A stretch of 64,000 nucleotides of DNA from Roseomonas sp. CECT 9278 (GTDB taxonomy: Bacteria; Pseudomonadota; Alphaproteobacteria; Acetobacterales; Acetobacteraceae). Within the stretch, counting starts at the first letter, position 1; the number at the start of each line of letters is the position of its first letter. The notes beneath the pieces were generated by a model. That model did not search any database, was not told the origin of the DNA, and saw nothing but the letters and a program-made list of their open reading frames with translations. The DNA lies in assembly GCF_918698155.1 (NCBI RefSeq), contig NZ_CAKKLX010000003.1:170464-234463 (forward strand), written 5' to 3'. Positions 9,360-17,264 of the stretch are shown in pieces. Made by a program: the position numbers and the translations under genes.

Positions 9360-9476
9360 CAGGGGCGCGTCGCCCCATGGTGACCGTTCTGCGTCAGCCG
9401 GATCGCGAGACGACAGACATCCAGCAAGTGCCGGAACACTCGTGCGGAAATCTTCCCGTCCAGGAAAGGCTTCAAG

Positions 9477-9836
9477 ATGGCGCGCGTCGCGGACTATTCC
9501 ATCATCGTCGATAGCTGGATCTCGGAAAACAGCACCGACTCACGCAAATTCACGGTTCCGGACAACATCCATCCGTCGTCGCGTTCGATCCTGACCTTCA
9601 TGTTCGACGCGGACAGCGACGATGGTGTCACGGTCAATGTTCGCCTGAACGGCAGCCTGGCCTGGACCTGGACCGCCAGCAGCGGCGATTCCCGCCCGGT
9701 GCGGTTCTTTCAGGAGGTGGTCGCGGCGGGCGTCGTGAAGCCTGGCGAGAATGTCTTCAGCTACAACAGCAGCTCAAGCGATTCCCGCACCATCCGGTTT
9801 TCGGATGTTGTCCTGTTCTGGCAGGCGAGCATCTGA
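9477..9836 (+). CDS. small beta-rich protein of unknown function, paralogue 2
   Basis: A 119-aa paralogue of the preceding gene, sharing MARVADYSII, the FTVPDNIH/FSVPDNIH block, FQEVVAAGVVKPGENVFS and the C-terminal SDVVLFWQASI. It lacks about ten residues between the second and third conserved blocks. The leader was duplicated too: gcggaaa, a pyrimidine stretch and aggaaaggc precede ATG 9477 as in paralogue 1. The pair is therefore a tandem duplication of gene plus 5' region. The two could form a heteromer or bind different ligands, but nothing in the sequence decides this. Confidence 0.8.
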   Translation: MARVADYSIIVDSWISENSTDSRKFTVPDNIHPSSRSILTFMFDADSDDGVTVNVRLNGSLAWTWTASSGDSRPVRFFQEVVAAGVVKPGENVFSYNSSSSDSRTIRFSDVVLFWQASI

Positions 9837-9998
9837 TACGCCCGGCGGCCCGGCCGGAACACACCGCGCGGGGCGGTCTTGTGGAGGCGCATTGTTGACG
9901 GCGATACCCGGCGGTCCCGCCGCTTCTCCCGCCGGCGGCCCCCACACATCGTGGCGCGATCCGGCCGGGGTGGATGCGCTGACGGCCATGGCGTCTCC

Positions 9999-10439
9999 AT
10001 GACCCCGATCGACCTGGCCCTGGCCGAAGCCGCCGCCGCCGCCGCCCGCGGCGAGGTTCCCGTGGGCGCCGTGGTCACCGACGAAGCCGGCACCGTGCTG
10101 GCCGCCGCCGGCAACGAGGTCGAGGCCCGCCACGACGCATCCGCCCATGCCGAGATCCTGGCGCTCCGCGCCGCCGCCGCCCGCCTGCGCAGCCCCCGCC
10201 TGGTCGGCTGCACCCTGACCGTCACGCTGGAACCCTGCCCGATGTGCGCCCAGGCGGCGTCCTTCTTCCGCGTGAAGCGCCTGGTCTTCGGCGCCTACGA
10301 CCCGAAGGGCGGTGGCGTGGACCACGGCGCGCGCATCTTCGCCGCCCCTTCCTGCCACCACGCCCCCGAGGTGGTCGGCGGCCTGCGCGAGAGCGATTGT
10401 GCCGCCCTGCTGCGCCATTTCTTCACGGCCCGGCGTTGA
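9999..10439 (+). CDS. tadA: tRNA-specific adenosine-34 deaminase (nucleoside deaminase)
   Basis: A zinc-dependent deaminase converting wobble A34 to inosine in tRNA-Arg(ACG). It is 146 aa (family about 150-165). Catalytic motifs are HAE (H50-E52) and PCPMC (C80, C83 as zinc ligands), with LVFGAYDPKGGGVDHG downstream as in TadA. ATG 9999 gives the standard N-terminus MTPIDLALAEAA; in-frame codons extend to 9879 but look non-coding. A guanine-deaminase-like function is less likely given the TadA-type C-terminal half. Confidence 0.9.
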   Translation: MTPIDLALAEAAAAAARGEVPVGAVVTDEAGTVLAAAGNEVEARHDASAHAEILALRAAAARLRSPRLVGCTLTVTLEPCPMCAQAASFFRVKRLVFGAYDPKGGGVDHGARIFAAPSCHHAPEVVGGLRESDCAALLRHFFTARR

Positions 10440-10491
10440 CCATGCCCGCACCCGCCGGGCATTCAGCCCCCCTGTCCCACGGAGGTCCCCC

Positions 10492-10938
10492 ATGCGCGAG
10501 GTGAACGGCAGCGAATTGCTGGCCGGCAGCGACCACGAATTCGTCGTCAACCTCTATACCGTCATCCTCAACCGCTGGCCGGACGAGGACGGCTACCGCC
10601 ATCACCTCCAGCGCGTGGAGAACCGCCCCGACATCCGCCGCCAGGTGATCCAGGATGTCGCGGCCAGCGCCGAGGGCCGCGCGCTCGGCGTGGTGCTGAC
10701 CTTCGTGGACGACCCGCCGCCCGAGGCCGCGCCCCCTCCCGCCGACCCCGCCCCCGCGGCGGCCGCCGGCAGCACGGGCGAGGCCCTGGCGGCAGTGCTG
10801 GCCACGCTCGGCACTGTGCCGGATGTCGAACTGCGCGCGCTGCACCAGCAATTGGCCGACGCGCTCGGCGCGGTCACGCGCGAACGCGCCGCGCGGGTCG
10901 AGGCACGGCTGGCGCGGCTGGAACAGCGGCTCGGCTGA
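10492..10938 (+). CDS. DUF4214-like protein with C-terminal coiled coil
   Basis: 148 aa. Residues about 10-60 (EFVVNLYTVILNRWPDEDGYRHHL) match the DUF4214 pattern found in secreted and glycan-related proteins, where it usually occurs in larger proteins. A Pro/Ala linker (about 75-95) leads to a predicted coiled coil ending VEARLARLEQRLG. A strong GGAGGT ribosome binding site lies before ATG 10492. No signal peptide is present. It is 52 bp after tadA and may be cotranscribed. Function unknown. Confidence 0.75.
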   Translation: MREVNGSELLAGSDHEFVVNLYTVILNRWPDEDGYRHHLQRVENRPDIRRQVIQDVAASAEGRALGVVLTFVDDPPPEAAPPPADPAPAAAAGSTGEALAAVLATLGTVPDVELRALHQQLADALGAVTRERAARVEARLARLEQRLG

Positions 10939-11258
10939 TGCACGCGCCCGCCGCCCCTTGCCCGCCGGATGCCGCGCGGGTGGGGGCGGGGGCCGGTGTC
11001 CGAATCGCCACCGCCGGGCGGGCGTGGCGCCGCGGCGCGGTCCGCCGCGCGGCCCGGCTCCGCGCCGTCCCCGGGGTCGCGGCGGCGACGCATCCGCAGG
11101 CCGGACGACATCGCCACAGGTCCCGCCGCGGCCCTCCGGCCGGCGCAAGCGCGGCCCGGGAGCTGGAGAACGGGTCCCGCCCGCGCGCAATCACCTGGCC
11201 GGGTGAAGCTGCGCGTGAAGATGGCGGCCAGGAGACGTTGCGGCGAGCCGAGAGGGCT
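10939..11258. other. 320-bp intergenic region, nothing recognised
   Basis: This gap lies between the convergent DUF4214 and 5'-nucleotidase genes. It is extremely GC-rich with many short overlapping cggcgcgg-type inverted repeats but no clear stem followed by a T-run, no plausible gene and no copy of the hairpin-headed repeat family. Confidence 0.5.
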
Positions 11259-12857
11259 TTACCGCAGCGCGATGCGCCCATCCGGCGGCACGCCCGCCAG
11301 CCGCCCGGCGGCGATCGCATTCGCCACCACCTCGTCCAGCACCGGCCCGGTGTCGTAGGGGTCCAGCGCGCGGTCGCGGAACATGACGTACCCGTCGCCG
11401 CCCTTGCGCATGAAGTCGTTGGTGACCACCCGATACACCCGCCCGGGGTCGATCGGCGCGAAGCGCGACCCCTGCGCCACCTGCATCCCGCGTACGCGGC
11501 TGCCCGGCGGCGCCGTGGGGTCCCAGGCGAAGCGCAGCCCGGCGACCTGGGGGAAGCGCCCCGCGGTGCCGGCCCCCTGCGACAGGCCGTGCTCGATCGC
11601 GGCCAGCACGTCGGCGCCGCGCAGCCCCATCACCGCGACGGTGTTGCCGAAGGGCAGCACGGTCAGCACGTCGCCGATCGTCACCTGGCCGTCGGGCAGG
11701 CCGGCGCGCAGGCCGCCGCCATTGGTGATGGCGGCCTCAGCGCCCGGCACGGCGGCGAGCATCGCCTCGGCCACCAGGTTGCCCAGCGCGCATTCGCCGC
11801 GCCGGCAATCGGCGTTGGGCAGCGCCATGGGCAGCCGGCCGACCGGGCGGCGGCGGGTTTCCTCGAGCGGTGCGGCAAGCTCGGCGACCAGGGCCGCCAC
11901 GCGCGCATCCTCGGCGATCCCGGCGCCGAGCGGGATGGTCGACCCGCCCTGCGCCGCGATCCGCCCATCCACCGCAAGATCGAGGTCGAGCCGCCCGAGG
12001 AAGCGCCCATAAGCCCCGGTCTGCAGGATGCGCACCGTGCGGTCGCGCCCATCCACCAGCGTGGGGGATGGCCCGTCGGCGTCGGGTTCCGCCGCCAGCA
12101 GCGTGTGCGAATGCCCGCCCAGGATGGCATCGATGCCCGCCACCTGCTCCGCGATGTGGCGGTCGGCCGCGAGGCCCAGATGCGACAGCAGCACGATGGT
12201 GGCGGGGCCGCTCGCGCGGATCTCGGCAATGGCGCGCGTGGCGGCCTCGGCCGGATCGGTGAAGCGGAGGTTGCGGCCGGGCGAGGAGAGCTGCGGCGTC
12301 TCCGGCGTGCTGACGCCCACGAAGGCGATCCGCGCGCCGTCGCGCACCGTCTCGAACCATGGGCGAATCCGCCCGGCCAGCAGCGGTTCGGCGCGTGCAT
12401 CGATGTTCGCGCCGAGGATGGGGAAGGGGGCGGCGGTGGCGAAGCGGGCCAGCACCTCGGCCCCGTTGTCGAATTCGTGGTTGCCCAGCGTCATTGCCTC
12501 GCAGCCCCAGGCGCGCATCACCGCCAGCTCCGCGGCGCCGCGATGCTGCGTGTAGAACAGGGAGCCCATGAACTGGTCGCCGGCATCCACCGCGACCACG
12601 GCGCGCCCGGCCGCCGCGGCCTCGGCGCGCGCGGCCGCGACACCACCGGCCAGGCGCGCGGAACCGCCCAGGCAGGTCTCGTTTGCCCGGCAGGCCGCGC
12701 CGGTGGCGCGCACCACCGGTTCGTGCCGGCTGTGGAAATCATTGGTGTGGATGATGCGGATGCGCCGCGCCGCCTGCGCGGCGGCAGGGCGCAGGAAGGG
12801 CGTGGCGATCGTGGCGCCGAGCAGCAGGCGGCGGGTGAGCATCATGCGGGGCCTCAT
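11259..12857 (-). CDS. periplasmic 5'-nucleotidase / metallophosphoesterase (UshA-like)
   Basis: A 532-aa exported metallophosphatase that hydrolyses nucleotides or related phosphoesters. The N-terminus carries a Tat-like signal (TRRLLLGATIATPFLRPAAAQA). Metallophosphoesterase motifs are HTNDFHSRHEP (38-48), DAGDQFMGS, LGNHEFDNG, LSHLG and GGHSHT, followed by the C-terminal 5'-nucleotidase domain with NGGGLRAG and VTNDFMRKGGDGY. ATG 12857 is followed by two further Met codons (12845, 12842), any of which could be the true start. In relatives, bifunctional UDP-sugar hydrolase activity is possible; the substrate is not decidable. Confidence 0.9.
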   Translation of the reverse strand: MRPRMMLTRRLLLGATIATPFLRPAAAQAARRIRIIHTNDFHSRHEPVVRATGAACRANETCLGGSARLAGGVAAARAEAAAAGRAVVAVDAGDQFMGSLFYTQHRGAAELAVMRAWGCEAMTLGNHEFDNGAEVLARFATAAPFPILGANIDARAEPLLAGRIRPWFETVRDGARIAFVGVSTPETPQLSSPGRNLRFTDPAEAATRAIAEIRASGPATIVLLSHLGLAADRHIAEQVAGIDAILGGHSHTLLAAEPDADGPSPTLVDGRDRTVRILQTGAYGRFLGRLDLDLAVDGRIAAQGGSTIPLGAGIAEDARVAALVAELAAPLEETRRRPVGRLPMALPNADCRRGECALGNLVAEAMLAAVPGAEAAITNGGGLRAGLPDGQVTIGDVLTVLPFGNTVAVMGLRGADVLAAIEHGLSQGAGTAGRFPQVAGLRFAWDPTAPPGSRVRGMQVAQGSRFAPIDPGRVYRVVTNDFMRKGGDGYVMFRDRALDPYDTGPVLDEVVANAIAAGRLAGVPPDGRIALR

Positions 12858-12999
12858 GCGGGTGGCTGCCGCAATCCTGCCGCGTCGCGCGTCGATTGTC
12901 CCTTGCCGCGTTGCGCCGTCGGGTTCAAACGCGGTGGCGCGCCCGGGCTCACGCCTGGCGTCGTCGAGGATTCACCGCAACCGAAGCGCGGGGCGCGCG

Positions 13000-13914
13000 A
13001 TGCAGGTCTACCTGCCGATCGCCGAGATGAGTGTGGATGCCCTGCTGCTGCTGGGCATCGGCTTCGGCGTGGGCTGGCTGTCGGGGCTGTTCGGCGTGGG
13101 CGGGGGGTTCCTGCTGACACCATTGCTGATCCTGATCGGAATCCCCTCCCCGGTCGCGGTGGCGTCGGGTGCCAACCAGACGCTGGGGGCCTCGGTCTCG
13201 GGCCTGATCGCGCAGTGGCGGCGCGACAATGTCGACCTGCGGATGGGCCTGGTGCTGCTGGCCGGGGGCTTCGTCGGATCGGCGCTGGGGGTGCAGCTGT
13301 TCGCGGCACTTCGGCGCGCCGGGCAGGTCGATGTCGCGGTGTCGTTCTTCTACGTGGTGGTGTTGGGCACGGTGGGCATGCTGATGGTGCGCGAGAGCGT
13401 GCGCGCCATCATCCGCCGCCGGCGCACCGGCGTGTCCGCGGCGCGCACCGGCGAGCACACCTGGCTGCACGGCCTGCCGTTCAAGATGCGGTTCCGCAAG
13501 TCGCGCCTGTACATCTCGATCGTGCCGCCGCTGCTGGTGGGCTTCGGCATCGGCGTGCTGTCGGCCGTGATGGGCGTGGGCGGCGGGTTCATGCTGGTAC
13601 CGGCGATGATCTACCTGCTGGGCATGCCCACCTCGGTCGTGATCGGCACGTCGCTGTTCCAGGTGGTGTTCGTGTCGGCCAACGTGACGCTGCTGCAGGC
13701 CTGGCAGGTCGGCAGCGTGGACATCGTGCTGACCCTGCTGCTGCTGGCCGGCGGCGTGGCCGGGGCGCAGTTCGGCGCATCGATGGGCACGAAGCTGCGC
13801 GGGGAGGAAACCCGCGCGCTGCTCGGCCTGCTGGTGCTGTCGGTCGCGCTGGGCCTGGCCTGGGACCTGATCCGCGCGCCGGAGAACCTGTTCGCCATCG
13901 GCCTGGCGCGATGA
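13000..13914 (+). CDS. TauE/SafE-family sulfite/organosulfonate exporter
   Basis: A 304-aa inner-membrane protein with about eight transmembrane helices in two homologous halves, each carrying the family glycine motif: GLFGVGGGFLLTPLLI in the first and AVMGVGGGFMLVPAMI in the second. A cytoplasmic basic loop (RRRRTGVSAARTG, then LPFKMRFRKSRLY) separates the halves. ATG 13000 gives the canonical N-terminus; the longer open frame is antisense to the nucleotidase. Its stop overlaps the next gene (ATGA), whose product is the usual partner in alphaproteobacteria. Confidence 0.9.
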   Translation: MQVYLPIAEMSVDALLLLGIGFGVGWLSGLFGVGGGFLLTPLLILIGIPSPVAVASGANQTLGASVSGLIAQWRRDNVDLRMGLVLLAGGFVGSALGVQLFAALRRAGQVDVAVSFFYVVVLGTVGMLMVRESVRAIIRRRRTGVSAARTGEHTWLHGLPFKMRFRKSRLYISIVPPLLVGFGIGVLSAVMGVGGGFMLVPAMIYLLGMPTSVVIGTSLFQVVFVSANVTLLQAWQVGSVDIVLTLLLLAGGVAGAQFGASMGTKLRGEETRALLGLLVLSVALGLAWDLIRAPENLFAIGLAR

Positions 13915-14663
13915 GGTGGGCGGCGCTGCTGATCGCGCTGGCCTTGGCGCTGCCCGCCCGCGCGCAGCAGCCCGCCACCACGCCGCTTCTCACCGCCGAC
14001 CTGTCGACCAACCAGGTCGAGATCACCACCGGATTCACCGGCGCGTCGGTCATCGTGTTCGGCGCCACCGAGAACCTGATCGGCCCGCAGACCGGCGAGG
14101 ATGTGGTGGTGCTGGCCTGGGGCCCGTCGCAGGCCACCGTGGTGCGGCGCAAGGTCAATGTGCTCGGCTTCTGGGTGAACGGGCCGGCGGCGACCTTCCC
14201 CGAGATCCCGGGCTTCTACGCCATCGCCGCCACCCGGCCGGTCTGGGAAGTGCTGCCCGAGGAGGTGCGCCGCAGCGCCAGGCTCGGCCTTGAGGCCCTG
14301 CCGCTGCGGGCGGTGGGAGCGCAGGCGCCGGCCTTCCGCGCGGCGCTGCTCGACCTCAAGCAGCAGGATGGGCGCTGGCAGGAATACGCCGCGCCGGTCT
14401 CGGTGGCGGGCGGCCGGCTGTTCAGCACGCGCGTGTCCTTCCCCGACACGGTGCAGACCGGGGACTACCGGGTGGAGGTGCTGCTGGTGCGCGACCGGCG
14501 CATCGTGGCCCGTCAGGAACTGTTCCTGCGCGTGGACCGGGTGGGTACGGCCGCCTGGATCGCCAATATCGCCCGCACCGCGCCGCTGCTCTATGGTCTG
14601 GGCTGCATCGTGCTGGCCGCCCTTGCCGGGTGGCTGGGTTCCGTCCTGTTCCGCCGCAACTGA
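13911..14663 (+). CDS. TIGR02186-type membrane-anchored periplasmic partner of TauE exporter
   Basis: A 250-aa protein with a signal peptide (MRWAALLIALALALPARAQ), a periplasmic beta-rich domain (VEITTGFTGASVIVFGATE) and a single C-terminal helix (LLYGLGCIVLAALAGWLGSVLFRRN). The pattern matches the conserved alphaproteobacterial family known to me as TIGR02186, regularly next to a TauE-like exporter. The 4-nt overlap with the exporter gene suggests a complex in the inner membrane. Its biochemical role is unknown. Confidence 0.85.
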   Translation: MRWAALLIALALALPARAQQPATTPLLTADLSTNQVEITTGFTGASVIVFGATENLIGPQTGEDVVVLAWGPSQATVVRRKVNVLGFWVNGPAATFPEIPGFYAIAATRPVWEVLPEEVRRSARLGLEALPLRAVGAQAPAFRAALLDLKQQDGRWQEYAAPVSVAGGRLFSTRVSFPDTVQTGDYRVEVLLVRDRRIVARQELFLRVDRVGTAAWIANIARTAPLLYGLGCIVLAALAGWLGSVLFRRN

Positions 14664-14672
14664 GGGCTGCAG

Positions 14673-15179
14673 ATGCCAGGCACCGAGGAAGCCGCCGCCG
14701 CCACCAGCGCCGCCAAGCGCGACCGCATCTTCCTGGTGGTGGTGGATGACAGCCCCGAACGCGCGGTGGCGCTGCGCTATGCCTGCCTGCGGGCGCGCAA
14801 GGGCGGCGGGCGCGTGGCGCTGCTGCGCGTGATCGAACCGGTCGGCCTGGTGGAATGGGCCGGCGTGGGCGTGATGATGCAGGAGGAACGGCGCGAGGAA
14901 GCCGAGAAGATGCTCTCGGGCCTGGCCGCCGAGGTGAACGAGATCACCGGCGGCTTCCCCATCCTGATCATCCGCGAGGGCGAATCGCGCGACGAATTGC
15001 TCAAGCTGCTTGAGGAAGACCCGCGCATTTCGATCCTGGTGCTGGCGATGGCGCCGGGGTCCGGCGGGCCCGGGCCGCTGATCGCGGCGCTGACCGGGCG
15101 CTATGCGAACCGGCTGAGCGTGCCGCTGACGCTGGTGCCCGGCGCGCTGGACGAGAAGGAGCTCGACCGCGTCACCTGA
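14673..15179 (+). CDS. universal stress protein (UspA family)
   Basis: A 168-aa cytoplasmic UspA-fold protein: beta-strand RIFLVVVDDSPERAVALRYA near the N-terminus, VALLRVIEP, and a C-terminal LAMAPGSGGPGPLIAALTGRYANRLSVPLTLVP. The usual ATP-binding G-2X-G-9X-G(S/T) is replaced by a looser GSGGPGPLIAAL stretch, so nucleotide binding is uncertain. It starts 9 nt after the preceding gene and is probably the third gene of the exporter operon. Confidence 0.85.
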   Translation: MPGTEEAAAATSAAKRDRIFLVVVDDSPERAVALRYACLRARKGGGRVALLRVIEPVGLVEWAGVGVMMQEERREEAEKMLSGLAAEVNEITGGFPILIIREGESRDELLKLLEEDPRISILVLAMAPGSGGPGPLIAALTGRYANRLSVPLTLVPGALDEKELDRVT

Positions 15180-15191
15180 CGGCGGCGCGCG

Positions 15192-17114
15192 TCACAACAC
15201 CAGGTCGGTCGAGACGCTGACGCGCAGCACCAGGTCGTTGAAGTCCGCATCGCTGGCGGAAAAGCGCAGGTCCTCGAAGGCGACAAGCAGGCTTTGCGCG
15301 CCGTCCGCGCGCGAGAGGGCCTGGACCTCGCCGCCGGTGTTGAGCGCGTTGCCGGCATCGAAGGGGTTGGCGTCCAGCGTGTGGAAGATGTCGCCCAGGA
15401 TGGCGGCGCCCGTGCCGTCGCGCACCAGCCTCGGCGACGTGCTGCCGAGCCGCGCCGTATCGCCGGTCTCGGCATCCACGAAGCGGAACGCGCCATCGAG
15501 GTCGCCGTTCAGGAAGGCGCCATTGGCCACGAGGAACAGGGCGATGCGCGCGCCCGCGGCCGGCGTGGCGAGACCCACGCCACCCGCCGCGGCATCATCG
15601 AGGTCGATGAAGCGCGCCGTGCCGAAGGTGCCGTCGGCGTGCATTTCGAACCAGCCGAGCGCGTTGTCCTGGGCGGTGCGGCCGCCGACCACCGAGACCT
15701 CGTAGCGCGCCGCGCCGTCGCCGGTCATGAAGGCGGCGGCAACGCCATTGACCGCCTGTGGCGCGACGGCGTCCGCTTCGACCAGCGTCACCGCCGAGGA
15801 GGCCGGCGTGGTGACGTTCTCGTAGGCGTAGAGGTAGTCGTTGTAGGAGCCGTAGAAATCCGGCTTGCCGTCGCCGTTGAAATCCGCGCCGGTCGCGTTC
15901 GCGATGTCGGTGCCGAGCGTCAGCCCGGTCTGTTCGTAGGCATAGTCCCCGCTGGTGCCAAGCCAGTCGTAGCCGAAATAGATCGCCGAGCTTTCGCCAT
16001 CCGACACCATGATGTCGGGCGAGCCATCGAGATCGTAGTCGAGCAGCGTGCCGAGATTGCCGCGCGGCGTCTGAGCGATGACGTTGTCGTTCACCAGCGA
16101 CTTGTTGAAGTCGAAGCCGGCGATGTGGATCTGGTCGTCGAAGGTGATGACGAGCTGCGCGAAGTAGTTGGGATAGGGCTTCAGCGCGACCACGTCCTGG
16201 GGGTTCTGCCAGCTGTTGCTGTAGGTGTTGCTGCTGTCGGTGTTGAGGATCGGCGCATCGGAGGACGAGCCGGCATCGCCCCACACCACGAAGGCGGTCG
16301 GGTTGGGCGTGACGATGTCGTCGCCGTCGTCGGGATGGTAGGCGAAGGCCACGTCGACCAGCCCGTCGCCGTTGAAGTCGCCGGTGGTGACGCGCGCGAG
16401 GATGCCGGAGGTCAGCCCGGCGCTGCCATTCCCGCCGCCGGCCAGCACGCCGTTGTACTGGAAGGGCTGGAAGTTGAAGTTGCCCAGGCCGTTGCCCAGG
16501 CCGATCGCGTAGCAGCCATAGGTGTCGATGTCGTTGCCGCTGCTGGGGGCGCTGACATCGTAGCCATTCACCCCGGCCACGATGATGTCCATGATCCCGT
16601 CGCCGTTGAAGTCGGCGAAGTCGGCATCGTGCACCTGGAGGAAGTCGGACGGGCCCTCCAGGATCATGTTGCCGGCGGGGATGTAGGAATAGAGTTCGTT
16701 AATGAAGGGCGCCGCGCCGGCCGCGGCATTGGGCGTGCCCTGGAACGACGTGACATAGAGCGAATTGGGGTCGCCCGGCACCGCCGTGGTCAGCGGGAAG
16801 CCGACGATGTCGCCGAAGCCGTCGCCGTTGAGGTCGGTGGTGTAGATGTAGTCCAGCCCGGCATCGGCGCCGAACACCACCGACCCGTTGAAGGTATTGG
16901 ACGGCGCGTCGTATTCGCGCCAGTGCAGCCCGTCCTGCTGCGCGAAGACCAGGTCCGCCCGCGTCAGCGAGGCGTAGTTTCCCGCCGTCGAGCTCCCGAT
17001 GCTGTCCGATTCCTTCATCGGGTTGTAGATCTCGGCGCGGAACGGCGACGAGGTTTCGATGTCGCTGCCCAGGACGAAGCCGTCGGACAGGGTGTTCAGG
17101 CCACTCGGCGGCAT
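15192..17114 (-). CDS. FG-GAP/VCBS beta-propeller protein with C-terminal DUF4114 domain
   Basis: A 640-aa acidic, probably secreted calcium-binding protein. At least five integrin-like Ca-binding loops are visible (DLNGDGFGDI about 94-103, DFNGDGIMDI about 168, DFNGDGLVDV about 246, then DYDLDGSPDI and DFNGDGKPDF). The C-terminus VAFEDLRFSASDADFNDLVLRV is a DUF4114 signature. There is no N-terminal signal peptide, so a type I secretion route is possible but no transporter is nearby. ATG 17114 has a GGGA element; a TTG at 17174 would add 20 residues. Codons are somewhat less GC-extreme than in neighbouring genes. Confidence 0.82.
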   Translation of the reverse strand: MPPSGLNTLSDGFVLGSDIETSSPFRAEIYNPMKESDSIGSSTAGNYASLTRADLVFAQQDGLHWREYDAPSNTFNGSVVFGADAGLDYIYTTDLNGDGFGDIVGFPLTTAVPGDPNSLYVTSFQGTPNAAAGAAPFINELYSYIPAGNMILEGPSDFLQVHDADFADFNGDGIMDIIVAGVNGYDVSAPSSGNDIDTYGCYAIGLGNGLGNFNFQPFQYNGVLAGGGNGSAGLTSGILARVTTGDFNGDGLVDVAFAYHPDDGDDIVTPNPTAFVVWGDAGSSSDAPILNTDSSNTYSNSWQNPQDVVALKPYPNYFAQLVITFDDQIHIAGFDFNKSLVNDNVIAQTPRGNLGTLLDYDLDGSPDIMVSDGESSAIYFGYDWLGTSGDYAYEQTGLTLGTDIANATGADFNGDGKPDFYGSYNDYLYAYENVTTPASSAVTLVEADAVAPQAVNGVAAAFMTGDGAARYEVSVVGGRTAQDNALGWFEMHADGTFGTARFIDLDDAAAGGVGLATPAAGARIALFLVANGAFLNGDLDGAFRFVDAETGDTARLGSTSPRLVRDGTGAAILGDIFHTLDANPFDAGNALNTGGEVQALSRADGAQSLLVAFEDLRFSASDADFNDLVLRVSVSTDLVL

Positions 17115-17264
17115 ATCGATCCCGGCAGGTTCAGTGCGATGCCTGGACGCTACGGGGTATCCATGCCGATGCAATAAATCGGAAGTTGCAACCGTCCAAT
17201 CCGTTGGGCGGAACGGTTCACGACTGCTCGATCGTGCCCGGCCCCGCGGCCTGGCCGGCGGCGC

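Noticed and set aside
10938..14663. Open frame of more than 1200 codons on the plus strand across the 5'-nucleotidase gene
   Set aside because: It is antisense to a well-recognised gene and has Arg/His/Gly-biased composition typical of shadow frames in GC-rich DNA; only its last part coincides with the TIGR02186-type gene.
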